A stretch of 64,000 nucleotides of DNA from Platerodrilus igneus (Eukaryota > Arthropoda > Insecta > Coleoptera > Lycidae), in NCBI GenBank assembly GCA_036346225.1, contig JARFIW010000663.1:1922001-1986000 (forward strand), written 5' to 3'. This document shows, piece after piece, positions 9,830 to 21,587 of the stretch. Below the pieces are notes generated by a model. The model saw only the letters and a list, made by a program, of their open reading frames with translations. It was not told the origin of the DNA and searched no databases. The stretch's first letter is position 1. Every line of letters begins with the position of its first letter. The position numbers and the translations under genes were made by a program.

Positions 9830-10660
9830 TAAAATAAATGGATCCGTAAAATTGGGATATTTTAATGACAGTTCCCTATAAAATACCGCCTTCAACTCCC
9901 GAAATGCCTGCTCCCTTTGCTCGTTCCATTTCCACCTTTCGTTCTTTTTTAACAACTCCAACAATGGAATGCACAACTTCGAATATTTTGGTATGAATCG
10001 ACGATAATAATTTAATACACCTAAAAATCCTCTTAAACCTTTCAAATTTCTTGGCTGTTTCAAATTCTTCAACTCGTCCAAGCGTTTTTCACAAATTCTA
10101 ATTCCTTCGCTGCCAACGACAAACCCCAAATACTTTACCTGGTCCTTAAAAAACTCACACTTCTTCGAATTCAACCTCAAACCTCCCTCGTCTAACCTTC
10201 GGATCACTTTTCTTAAATGTTCTAAATGTTCTAACTCGTTCTTAGAAAAATCAAAATATCATCGACATAGTGCGTACAGAAGTCTTCGTACTCATCTAAT
10301 AACTTCTGCATGGCTCGAACTAATGCAGCGGATGACGTTGAAAGACCAAATGGAACAACTCTGTACTGATAAATCTCCCTTCAATGCTAAATCCAGTATA
10401 CTTCCGACTTTCCTCATGCAAAGGAATTAGCCAAAAGAATTCTTTAAGTCCAGTTTGCTAAAAATTTTCATCTCGCTTACCTTGTATAACAAATTATCTA
10501 GTGATTTTGGTTGTTCAAATTGTGGTTTAGTAATCGCATTCAATCTCCTAGCATCTAAACATATTCTTAATTCTAAATTATCAGATTTAGGCACAACCAC
10601 TACCGGATTGATATAGGGTGTTCTCGCTGATTCAATAATTCCCTCTTTTAACATCTTTTA
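9830..10660 (-). pseudogene. Ty3/gypsy reverse transcriptase (frameshifted, 3'-truncated)
   Basis: The minus strand from 10654 encodes a motif with LKEGIIESARTPYINPVVVV, then RICLDARRLNAIT and FSKLDLKNSF, which are fingers and palm motifs. The YVDDIL catalytic box follows near 10270 in another frame. From 10207 on come the LNSKKCEFF, YLGFVVG and FLGVLNYYRRFIPKYSKL thumb/connection motifs. The coding sequence stops at FILRTD, exactly where the RNase H aspartate motif should begin, and runs into LTR sequence. The RNase H start reappears at 15014 on the other strand. Confidence 0.88.
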
Positions 10661-10950
10661 ATCTCATTTTTACTCGACCCTTAATGCAAATGGTATTGGA
10701 TATACCCTAGTACGAAAACTTCCTCGTCTGTGACCTCTAACTTATGCGTATACTCCTTCGCAAACCTAGGCTCATTACTAAAACTCCTGCATGTCTATTA
10801 AACACCTCATATAACATTTCCTTCATATCCACCCTATTAATCCTATCTGTTCCTCATCAAATACCTTCTCAAATATATTACATAACCGTAACTCATCAAT
10901 TCCATCATAAATTCTATTCTTAGTCTTTCCTGATCCTATACTATCTGTAT

Positions 10951-11307
10951 TTATCTCATCCCTAGTATCCGATTATCCTTAGGCACCACCCATTTCTTCT
11001 CTAAATTTAATACCTTTACCATTCGTGCTTTACCATCTATAACCAGTCCAAATTCCTCAATTACATCTATCCCTACAATAAAATCTAAATATAATCCTCT
11101 TGCTATCCAAAACTCTACTTCACCTAGTCTGGTACTTCCTAATACAATCGATACTCGTACAACTTTGTCTATCGTAGTTAACTTCCTCTTAATCGCAGAC
11201 CATAAATTAATACTCTTAACCCTACAAATTTTCCATTTGAATAATTCTGCATGTTTCAAAACTATTTCCTCTCTCACCAGCGATAACTGCGACCCTGTAT
11301 CTATCAA
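10951..11307 (-). pseudogene. Ty3/gypsy aspartic protease
   Basis: The frame begins with the catalytic IDTGSQLSLV motif. About 75 residues on it has YLDFIVGIDVIEEFGLVIDG, which corresponds to the ILGxD...G flap/C-terminal motif of retropepsins. The protease would cut the Gag-Pol polyprotein. It lies between gag (upstream on the minus strand) and RT (downstream), as expected. Surrounding frames are broken, so an intact fusion cannot be read. Confidence 0.8.
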
Positions 11308-11319
11308 TGCCGTGTAAAC

Positions 11320-13131
11320 AGAATCCTAATATGAATAAATGGTAACTCCGCCTTCTTTCAAACTTATTATCTAACAACTTATCTACTAAACTAATACTAT
11401 GCTGTGTCCCTAAATCTGATTTTCCTAACACTAATAAATCGACGTTTTTTTGTACCGTGGGTTCATCGTGGACCTCCACTTTCTCTATCCTATCCTCCGA
11501 TCTCTGTCGCGTGTCTCTTGTTGTTACGTGTTGGATCGTCAAGTTTCTATCTGTCTCCCGTTCCCGGTCTCTAATCCCTGTCGGTATTTCCCCCTGATCC
11601 GTTGATCTCTGCTCCCTTTCTCTCTGCCATCTCTGCCCAAAACCCGTCCTTTGCTGTCCAAAACCTCTGTCATTCCTATCCGTCCTGTTCCAGTCATTGT
11701 TCCCCTATATTTATCGTCTCTATTAAAACGTTGTTCCCAATTATTATTCGTTCTCCTTTGATTTCCTGATATTGCTTTCTGTAGTTGTCCTGTCCATTCT
11801 CCCTATAATTGTATCCTTGCACCCCAGTCCTCTGGTAGTCTGTGCTATTCCTATTCCTATCCCAATTCCTATTATCACTATTTTCCTGGTATTCGTTTCA
11901 AACGTCCTAGCTACGTCATAATTTCGCATCATTTCCAAAAGTCTCTTAAAGTCCGAACGTTTTGTATCGCTACGGCCCTAGTTATTTCCGCCTCCATATG
12001 CCTTGACAACAATAATATAATTTCATCTTCTCTTAATTTAGGAATCAGGTGCTGCGCCTGGTTATACTTTTCAATCACATAATTTTCTCTCGATCCCTGG
12101 TATGACCTATAGTTCCCAGTGTTTAAATCCGTTCGAATATTAGCCTGATGCGTGTTTCCCCAATATTGTTCTATGAATAGCCCTCGAAATTCCTCGTACG
12201 AACTATATTGCCTCCTCACGATACAGTGCCATTTCTCTGCACAACCCCCCAATGTCACGCTCACCATCTGCATCTTCACCCTCTCAGGCTCACTCTCTAC
12301 CATCTCGTCCAACTTGCTAAGATAGACCATCGGCTGCTCATTCTTTCTGCCTTCAAACCTCGGCAAGGTCTCTTTCCTAGCCTATACTGGTATCCTGCAT
12401 CACAAACAACTCTTCCCTTTCCAATTCAACCAACTGTTCTCTCATCTGTCTAACATTCCCTTCAAGACCAGACAATCCATTTACCGTATTCCCCAGAACC
12501 GTCGTATCCCTTCTCAGCTTCTCTGCCACCTCCTGACTCGCCCGCAATTTGCCTATAATTTCGTTTTTAGAGTTAATATTGTCCTCCGTCTGAATCCGAA
12601 CTATTTCACCTAAATTCTGCAATTTTTCTGTCTGTCTAACTTCGACCATATACAGCTCTTCCCTTAATTCATTTAAACCTGTTGTTACCTTCCTTCTACA
12701 ACCTGGACTCTATCCTCTACGTCCTTCAGAACTTCATCCTTAAATGAACACAAACTGCTCTGTATTGATACATTAATTCCTTCAATTTTCATTTCCATCA
12801 TATCAAATTTTTCCTTAACTTCCGCTTGTGAATTTCTAACTTCGGCCAACAATGATCCTCTCAATTCTTCATGCGACTTAGTTAACGACCCTTTTAATTC
12901 CAACAAAACCATCATCACATCTTGGATCTGCATATTCTCTTTTCCCTTATCAATTTCATTTTCTCCCGATGTATCCCCTGAATTCACAATAATCACCTCC
13001 GGCTCCACATATCCTCCAGCTTCATCCCTAGCATCCCCTGCTGCTACAGTCTTAACCACCGGTTGCCCTCTCACACCAGTCTCAACTCCATAAACTTTCC
13101 CTGACCTCGTGATTCTCTCCTCATCAGACAT
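11320..13131 (-). pseudogene. Ty3/gypsy gag (coiled-coil N-terminus, capsid, Arg/Asn-rich tail), several frames
   Basis: The minus strand starts at 13131 with a 148-residue frame (MSDEERITRSGKVYG...) that is polar and helical. A 90-residue coiled-coil frame follows (12649-12377). The next frame, 12366-11929, resembles a capsid domain: YLSKLDEMVESEPE, AEKWHCIVRRQYSSYEEFRGLFIEQYW and SRENYVIEKYNQAQ...LSRHME. It is alignable by eye with the gag at 32938-33570. The tail below 11929 is Asn/Arg-rich, and no CCHC zinc knuckle is seen. Frameshifts lie between the blocks. Confidence 0.75.
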
Positions 13132-13400
13132 GTCCCTTTAATTTTCAAAATAAACTTCAATGATGTGCCCCACTAAGCTACACAACCTCTGCAAATCTGA
13201 ATCAGCCCTATCGAGCCCCACCTAATGTTTTACCGCCGCTAAAATTGACCAAAGTGTGAATATCAAATTACGTCTTAGCCTACTACAATAAATTCAAAAC
13301 CTTCAACAACTGTCAAATAAATATATATGAAACGTCAATCAAATATTAATTTTCACTTTTAAATAGAATATATGCAACGTACAACTAACAAATCTACTCT

Positions 13401-13420
13401 GCCTCACGTTGTTAGCGCCA
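13401..13420 (-). other. Putative primer-binding site of the 9.6-18.4 kb gypsy element
   Basis: The minus-strand text TGGCGCTAACAACGTGAGGC starts two bases after the LTR end (ATATAACA). TGG at the start, complementary to a tRNA CCA end, and the short gap are as expected for a PBS. I cannot name the tRNA. Confidence 0.5.
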
Positions 13421-13422
13421 TC

Positions 13423-14998
13423 TGTTATATTTTGGTATATATTGAGTTATAGAGAACCCTTTTATAATCAATTACCACCTATTTTGTATTGTTTATTCAT
13501 GATTACAGGATTGATCTTTCTTTTTTTTATCTTAGGACAATTATGACAATTGCAACCGAATACACAAGCATTCTTCAAATAATTGTATCTGTTATATATA
13601 TTGTGATCCTACCTTATTAGTGATAGGCGTAATATATCTATCTGTCACTCCTTGTCTTATTTTAGAGCCTTGTTGAGTTATGCCACACAATTTATCTTTA
13701 AATATTTTACACGGCTGCTGCACTTAAATATTCTACAGGGCCGTCAAACACGTAGCGGAATCTACCTAGGGTGGGTCCGTCCTAGGCAAACACCTCTCAA
13801 CTAGACACCCAAACAAATATCCAAGGAGTTTTCAAAATAATTTTAAAAGCCAAAAGTATTCCCAAACACTAGTTCCACTTTTATAAATTTGATTAAAACA
13901 CTGCGTAGATATTAAATACTAATACCTGGAATCCAGATACAAGCGCCGCCTTCCAGCCGTCCTGAAGCCAAGTGACCAACTGCAGGCACCTCCTGTAAAT
14001 AATAAGTAACTCGAGCAACTGGTAATCTCCAGACTATAAAACTACTAATATTTCTACAAATTTTATGTTATACAAATACTCAGATAACTCCAATTCCACT
14101 ATGCTTTCGTCTTCAAACAATAACGGTACAGACCAGCACTCCCTCTTTTAATTAACTTTTATTCGCCGTAAAACTGCTACTATTTGCTATCTCCAGGTAC
14201 AACTTGACTTTCAAAACTTTCTCGTAACTTTTTAAATGTAATAAAACTCATAACAGTACAAAACACGTCTATTTTTCAGTAATATAAATTTGAAGTCCCT
14301 TATAAATAAAATCCGTCTTCCTTTGTTTCCGTTGCCATAACAACTATCTCTACGCACACTATGTAATTTATAATTATTAATAATTGATTAATAATACAGT
14401 TGTTTCTCTAGATACATTCATTTTCTAGATGGTTTGTAATCCAGTGATTTATGTATATTGAACTTTTACAATATTGAAAATAGCTAACAAACTTTGATGG
14501 TTCAGCTTTTAAATTGTACGCAACAGACATTTATGTCTTATTCGGTAAACGTCCTGTCATTACATAACCAATCTTTAATTGTTAAAACATATTCAAACTG
14601 AAATTGATTTACAAATTTTACGGGAGTATCACTTAACTCCTTAAAATTTTAAAAGCGTGCAGTATACCAAGCAATTTTGATATTTGTTTTACATTCAAAT
14701 GGTTCTGAAAACGCTAACTCCAAATTAAATTTCATATACGTGCAACCATAACAATTAAAATACGTATACAATGCAAACTTATAACTAGCTTAGCCTGGTC
14801 TATGGCCGGTATATGTTGTTGAATGCAATGCAGTTTCAAAAGCTTTATAAATTTATAAACGTGGAATTGTTGTTGTTAATTTATAAACCAAAAATACCTG
14901 AAAGAAAATACTCAAACAAAACCAAATATACCCCCATTCTAGCAAAGTCGTTTCGAAGCCCTATTTAAACATTTTATAAGCCCACCCCCTTCTTGACA
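13423..14998 (-). repeat. Full LTR, inverted copy (arm 1 of palindrome)
   Basis: On the minus strand it runs from TGTCAAGAAGG (14998) to ...AAAATATAACA (13423), 1576 bp, with TG...CA ends. It matches 16822-18396 in reverse complement almost base for base. I noticed only a few single-base differences, for example one extra C near 14990. The match continues nine bases past the LTR start (14999-15007, GTATATAAG), sequence that belongs upstream of a 3' LTR. Confidence 0.9.
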
Positions 14999-15007
14999 GT
15001 ATATAAG

Positions 15008-16625
15008 TTATTTTAAGGACGGACGCTTCGAGTTTTGCAATAGGGGCTGAGTTGGTGCAGGTTCAAGAAGGGAGAGAAGTGCCAATTTGTTTTATTTCGA
15101 GGGCTCTGAAAGACTGCGAGACTAGGTATTCGACAGCGGAAAAAAGATGCTGGCAATCGTATATGCTGTGAAGAAGTTAAGATTTTATTTATTGGGTAAT
15201 AAATTTCTGGTTGAATCGGATAACACAGTGGTCACGTTTCTGAAGAAGAAAGAGTTTTGAACAGTCGATTGTATAGATGGGCGTTAGTATTGCAGGAATA
15301 TGATTTTGAGATTAGACATAAACCTGGTAAAGAAAATGTTACGGCTGATTTCTTTAGTAGGAAGGATGAAGGGTTGCTAACGGATAGTAGGAATGGATTT
15401 TTGATTGCATTGCAAGTGTTTGAAGATCTGGGAAGATGGTCGAATGCCAGATTTCATCGGATGCAAGCACACGAAGAAATAAGGGTGATCAGAGAAAATT
15501 ATTCAGAGAATTTAGAACAAGACAGAGGTTTTATATGGTCGAGGGAGTTTTGGTGAAAAGGTTATGGGATGATGAATTGTTAGTGTTAACGACACAGGTA
15601 GCCGTTGAGCTGATCCAGGAAATTCATACTACGTTTGGTCATATAGGGATTCGTAAGACGTTTTTGATATTTAGGAAGCTTTCTATGCACGAAACGATAG
15701 AAAATTGGTGAAAAATTGCATAAATCTGTGTGAGACGTGTTTGTTAGGAAAGGATAAGAATGTGGTGTTGCAAAATCAAGTTAGATGTATAAGAGCGGAA
15801 GGTCCATTAGATATTGTGGCAATGGATTACTTGAGTAATTTGATACCGAGTAGGAACGGATATCAGCATATTTTAGTTGTAGTTGATATTTTTACAAAGT
15901 TTGTGCAGCTTTATCCAGCGAGGAGATGTAATTCTAGGCATGTATTGAGTTCTGTAAGAAAGTTTGTAGAACGAATAGGTAAGATGAATAGGTATTGTTG
16001 GACAATGCAACGTATTTTCGTAATCGAAGGGTTGAAAGTAAATTAAGGAAGGATGGAATAAAGATGACATTCTGTAGTATCAGACATCCTCAAGGAAATC
16101 CGTGTGAAAGATATATTCGAGAAGTAATAAAGTTTTTGAGGTTAATAACGCAGGAACAACATGATCGGTGGGTAAGGTATTTACCGCGAATAGAAGAATA
16201 TATTAATTTTGTACCAAGTTCAGTGACAGGAATGTGTCCTGTGACATTGATGAAGAAGGTGATTCCAGCAAGACCGTGGAGAGCTGAACAAAAGTGGAAA
16301 ATATAACGGAGTTGTTGCATAAAGCCAAACAACAAGTCGAAACGATACAAAGAAGGAGTTGGAGAAACGTAACAAGAAAATCAAGAAGCAAGTGGTTTTT
16401 CAGTTGGGGATCTTGTTATTGTTAAAAGATTGAGAATGTCAAATTGGGAAAGAAATATTTGTGCCAAGTTGTTATTTCCATACGAAGGTCCTTATCGAGT
16501 GAGAAGAATTTTTGCAGAAGGAATACTTACGAATTGGAGAATGACAGGGTGAATGTCGGGGACGTTTTCATATAGAAAATTTGTATCCATATTTCCATGC
16601 GGAAAGTAAAGTATCGCAAGAATAG
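15008..16625 (+). pseudogene. Ty3/gypsy RNase H and integrase half (frameshifted)
   Basis: From 15014 the frame reads RTDASSFAIGAEL, ICFISRALKDCETRYSTAEK: the RNase H start with its catalytic Asp and Glu. Frame 15257-15556 continues with LQEYDFEIRHKPGKENVTADFFSR. Integrase follows: a zinc HTTFGHIGIRKT...CETC block, VAMDYLSNL (first Asp), LDNATYF (second Asp, frame 15995-16306) and NPCERYIREV (catalytic Glu). A C-terminal region continues brokenly to about 16625. Frameshifts occur near 15150, 15430, 15705 and 15995. The missing N-terminal pol half is on the minus strand to the left. Confidence 0.88.
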
Positions 16626-16821
16626 AATTAACACTGTAAATAATACTAACGAGCTTAAAACTATACAGAATATACAGAAACTAACACTTAATCCTCATAC
16701 ATAAAGAAAAAAAACTATAGTGATTTTAACTAAAATTTAAAATTTCTCAACCATTAAAAGAATTACTTATATCCAGGAAGTAAATTTTCATTTTATTTAA
16801 AATCAGTGGGGCCTTATATAC

Positions 16822-18392
16822 TGTCAAGAAGGGGTGGGCTTATAAAATGTTTAAATAGGGCTTCGAAACGACTTTGCTAGAATGGGGTATATTTGGTTTT
16901 GTTTGAGTATTTTCTTTCAGGTATTTTTGGTTTATAAATTAACAACAACTATTCCACGTTTATAAATTTATAAAGCTTTTGAAACTGCATTGCATTCAAC
17001 AACATATACCGGCCATAGACCAGGCTAAGCTAGTTATAAGTTTGCATTGTATACGTATTTTAATTGTTATGGTTGCACGTATATGAAATTTAATTTGAGT
17101 TAGCGTTTTCAGAACCATTTGAATGTAAAACAAATATCAAAATTGCTTGGTATACTGCACGCTTTTAAAATTTTAAGGAGTTAAGTGATACTCCCGTAAA
17201 ATTTGTAAATCAATTTCAGTTTGAATATGTTTTAACAATTAAAGATTGGTTATGTAATGACAGGACGTTTACCGAATAAGACATAAATGTCTGTTGCGTA
17301 CAATTTAAAAGCTGAACCATCAAAGTTTGTTAGCTATTTTCAATATTGTAAAAAGTTCAATATACATAAATCACTGGATTACAAACCATCTAGAAAATGA
17401 ATGTATCTAGAGAAAACAACTGTATTATTAATCAATTATTAATAATTATAAATTACATAGTGTGCGTAGAGATAGTTGTTATGGCAACGGAAACAAAGGA
17501 AGACGGATTTTATTTATAAGGGACTTCAAATTTATATTACTGAAAAATAGACGTGTTTTTGTACTGTTATGAGTTTTATTACATTTAAAAGTTACGAGAA
17601 AGTTTTGAAAGTCAAGTTGTACCTGGAGATAGCAAATAGTAGCAGTTTTACGGCGAATAAAAGTTAATTAAAAGAGGGAGTGCTGGTCTGTACCGTTATT
17701 GTTTGAAGACGAAAGCATAGTGGAATTGGAGTTATCTGAGTATTTGTATAACATAAAATTTGTAGAAATATTAGTAGTTTTATAGTCTGGAGATTACCAG
17801 TTGCTCGAGTTACTTATTATTTACAGGAGGTGCCTGCAGTTGGTCACTTGGCTTCAGGACGGCTGGAAGGCGGCGCTTGTATCTGGATTCCAGGTATTAG
17901 TATTTAATATCTACGCAGTGTTTTAATCAAATTTATAAAAGTGGAACTAGTGTTTGGGAATACTTTTGGCTTTTAAAATTATTTTGAAAACTCCTTGGAT
18001 ATTTGTTTGGGTGTCTAGTTGAGAGGTGTTTGCCTAGGACGGACCCACCCTAGGTAGATTCCGCTACGTGTTTGACGGCCCTGTAGAATATTTAAGTGCA
18101 GCAGCCGTGTAAAATATTTAAAGATAAATTGTGTGGCATAACTCAACAAGGCTCTAAAATAAGACAAGGAGTAACAGATAGATATATTACGCCTATCACT
18201 AATAAGGTAGGATCACAATATATATAACAGATACAATTATTTGAAGAATGCTTGTGTATTCGGTTGCAATTGTCATAATTGTCCAAAGATAAAAAAAAGA
18301 AAGATCAATCCTGTAATCATGAATAAACAATACAAAATAGGTGGTAATTGATTATAAAAGGGTTCTCTATAACTCAATATATACCAAAATAT

Positions 18393-18396
<4 letters not shown>
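16822..18396 (+). repeat. Full LTR, direct copy (arm 2 of palindrome)
   Basis: Starts TGTCAAGAAGGGG and ends AAAATATAACA, 1575 bp. It is preceded by CAGTGGGGCC, a plausible polypurine tract, and followed directly by a (TA)n tract. A TATAAA-like box (CTTATAAAATG) lies 19 bases inside the start. It contains the CCTAGGACGGACCC segment whose AGGACGGAC also occurs in pol at the RT/RNase H border. Confidence 0.9.

Positions 18397-18433
<37 letters not shown>
18397..18433. repeat. (TA)n microsatellite at right end of gypsy composite
   Basis: TA tract immediately after the ATATAACA terminus. Confidence 0.95.
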
Positions 18434-18438
<5 letters not shown>

Positions 18439-18739
18439 CATTTAATCAAAATTGACTTTTACTTCTATCAAACCAATATTTTATTTCATCAAATTTTTTT
18501 ATATATACACATTATTTTTTTTTAATTATTAAAGAAAATTGTTCTAAAAATTCTTCAGAATAAGCTAAGGTAAATGCCTTCACTGTAAGTAGTTATTTTA
18601 TTCACTTTATTAGTTTGTTAATAGTTTGTACGTTTTAGTTATTGCCTGTGATCAAGCATAAAATTATATGCGAAAATTTAGGCCATAAAAAAGAGTTTTC
18701 TTTATTGCCAGCCGACCTAAAACCTGCTAATTTCAACAC

Positions 18740-18789
<50 letters not shown>

Positions 18790-19462
18790 CACGAATATAG
18801 TAAATGAAAACACAGTACTACGATCAAATAATCAAAAACAATCAAGAAACATAAGATTTAACAAAAACGAAAATAGGTCAAAAAAGTGAGAAACAATACC
18901 AAACTAAGAAGAAAATGTTTTGAAAAAATGTTGTTGAATGTAAGAGAAGCGATTTTTAAATTATCGGTAATATTTCAAATTAAAAACGAATATGTTGAAA
19001 AGAGTTACTGTAAAAGATACCGTTATTATTGTATCTGAATATATGTAGGGCTCATTATTATAATTGTACGTACTATACGTAATGCAAGATATTTTAAATT
19101 ATTTAAATGCTTTGAAAATTTACTACAAAGAAACGATTGTAAGGCGGAAAGACTCAGCTTTTAATGACCATAAAATGCAAATGCAAAAACATTCAATTTA
19201 CATAATTACTTGTAATTCTTAAATTATCAAGAAGTCCTTTGTCGACATAAACAATTTTAATCTTAACATGGTTTTCCAACTATTTTATTTTACAAAATAA
19301 CATCTTGAGATACTTTGTTACGTGTTGAATTGACGTACCTAAATTAATTTACTCTCCAAAAGCGAAATGACGTAACAGTAAAAAAGTGTACCATGCTGTC
19401 AATTAGGCGATGTTTCGGCAAAATCGTATCTGAGCAGTGAATGAGGAAGCGTTTCCATGTTC

Positions 19463-19465
<3 letters not shown>
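18434..19465. other. AT-rich stretch with (TA)n at 18743-18788, no gene seen
   Basis: No coding frame or recognised motif. The only structure is a second TA tract. Confidence 0.6.

Positions 19466-19512
<47 letters not shown>
19466..19512. repeat. (TA)n microsatellite
   Basis: TA tract. The 73-codon frame across it is a repeat translation. Confidence 0.95.
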
Positions 19513-19514
<2 letters not shown>

Positions 19515-20826
19515 CTGTGGTATGTGCGTTAAGTCTTAGTACATCTAAAGTGTCATTAACTGATTTTCAAATTAAAAAAAAAATTCACACAAAAAATTTC
19601 TTACCCGTTACTTTCTGCTTCAAGAATCTTCAGCAGCTTACCTGGCTAGCTCAGCTGCGTCTCTTCTCAGATACCTAAACTTACAATCATTCTTCCTTCC
19701 CACTCACACACCATTCAATAAAATCACCAAATAATACAACAATCATACAATCTTTTATTTATTGCTATTTACAGACAAATTATTCACTGGTATAAACAGT
19801 TTGGCACACTAATTACAACTCAATAAGTGATGTGTTTTAAAGTCCTTGTTTTAAATTATTATTTGCAAACACATTTAATACAATATAAGTAGATGGGCCC
19901 CAAATTATACCCTAAATTTATTGCACACTGGAGTATGGTGAGCTCATAATAACACAGTTTATTAATGTATGCCTTTCACCTTGCATAAAATTAATACAAA
20001 AATAATAGACCCGTGTACCCTTAACAATCCAATTTATATTCATAATGAAATTTAGTAAGTTTTACATACACCCTTTTTCAATATTTTAAATAACCCCAAT
20101 AATTGTCCAGCACACGTATCTTTTCCGATACGTTTATATAACCATAAATAACCCCAATATTCACTCACACATCACCAAATAATACAAACGTTTATCAGAT
20201 AACAGAAATTTCAAATAAGTTACTGGAGAATACTTCATGCCTCCATCCCTTCGACGATGATTACCAGAACCCTTGGCTTCGTAACTATGCGCTCTGATAC
20301 TCCATATATTCATAGATGATAATCCCAAAAAATTCGTCAAGCGCCTTGCTTCCAAATACCCTTCCATCACAGCATACAAACTCACGTATATTGCACTTCT
20401 ATTTATTGATTTACTAGCTTCGTATGGTATTAGTTGGACCTCGGTTAATTTAATTCACTACACGTAACTCACGTTAAACTAGAAGGCCACAACTACCAAG
20501 TACAAGTGCTAGCACTACATTTACTATATTATGAATATTTTTAATACCCACAAGAACGCTACTATAACGCCGGTCTATCGTTGTAACGTAGTATAAAACG
20601 ATGAGAATACAAAGGGAGCTTTCGTACTTCTCCTAGAGTATTTATATTTTTCAAAATGCCACCCCCAGGACACACTTCACGCGAAACACTTATTTTCAAA
20701 TAACAATTCTGTAAATTTTGATATAACCGACTTGAAGCTTTCTGAAATTCAACTCGTGGACCCGCCGTATAATCCGAAATCGCTCCACCTGTTGCTTGTT
20801 TGTACGTTTGTAAAACTATTCGTTCT
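19513..20826. other. No gene seen; possible decayed LTR-type sequence
   Basis: AT-rich. CACTCACACA...ACCAAATAATACAA occurs twice (about 19700-19740 and 20162-20190). No convincing coding frame. Confidence 0.45.
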
Positions 20827-21310
20827 CAACCAATGATACTATTCTGTGTCGTCATGAAACCCCGCCTTTACTATTTTTATCTCTGTCTTATACATATTTG
20901 CTGTCGCGTTCTAAACCCCACTTGAGTTATAGAAAATCGATATTGCTGACAGCGTCTCATCACTCCACGTGGATTAGTACGTGCGTTTCGAACACCAATG
21001 CTTTTATATCCGTCTCTATCTGTAGCATATTACCGATCGTGCATCTCCCCTGCTCTTTAAGAACTTTCTTAGCTTGTTATTCAAAGCAACTGACGGTTGA
21101 AAACTATTTTCTATAAAGACCTGCTTTATTATGCCAATAATTTTGAAGAATGTAACCTTTTAAAAATGCAGGTGTTCTTAATTATAGACCGTTTAAACAA
21201 CAATTTTTGGAGTTTATATTTTACCGTATTCGATAAAACTGACGTCTGTTTGTTACCAAGAAACCTTTTGCCTTGGGGTTATTGATTTTCTTTACCCTGG
21301 TGTGTTTTCT
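20827..21310 (-). repeat. LTR-like remnant related to the 29-36 kb gypsy LTR
   Basis: Short blocks occur in the same order as in 30523-31230: TCAACCAAT, CGCCTTTACTAT, a TCTC-GTCTT-CATAT-CTGTC series, ATCGATATT, CCACGTGGAT, TGCAGGTGTTC and TTTACCCTGGT. The similarity is patchy with gaps, which suggests a diverged relative of that LTR family with no coding region attached. The same orientation as the minus-strand element is inferred. Confidence 0.4.
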
Positions 21311-21549
21311 CATCTTTTACACGTTCAATTAAAATAAATTAAATTAATTATGCGTTTCTATTTGTTTTTAAAACTGGTTTTTTTTATGTACCTTTAACCT
21401 TTCAATCATTAATTATAAAAATACATCAATACTTGTCCGTTTTAATTAAATAAATTAAATAAATTTTGCACGTAAATAATTTGTTCGTTTCTCTATACAG
21501 GGTGTTTGAAATTGCATTGTTTACCCCAAATTTAACCCTTTGAATCCAT

Positions 21550-21587
<38 letters not shown>

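Larger units (their letters stand above)
9636..18396. mobile_element. Rearranged Ty3/gypsy element with inverted LTRs and split pol
   Basis: Order along the + strand: LTR fragment (9636-9829, inverted), RT, protease and gag on the minus strand (9830-13131), PBS, full inverted LTR (13423-14998), then RNase H-integrase on the + strand (15008-16620), PPT, and full LTR (16822-18396). The two full LTRs are near-identical and inverted, so 13423-15007 and 16813-18396 form a palindrome with 1.58-kb arms around a 1.8-kb core. Both outer ends read TGTTATAT/ATATAACA and abut (TA)n. Together the two halves carry one set of gag-pol domains. An ordinary insertion would have direct LTRs. Confidence 0.85.
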
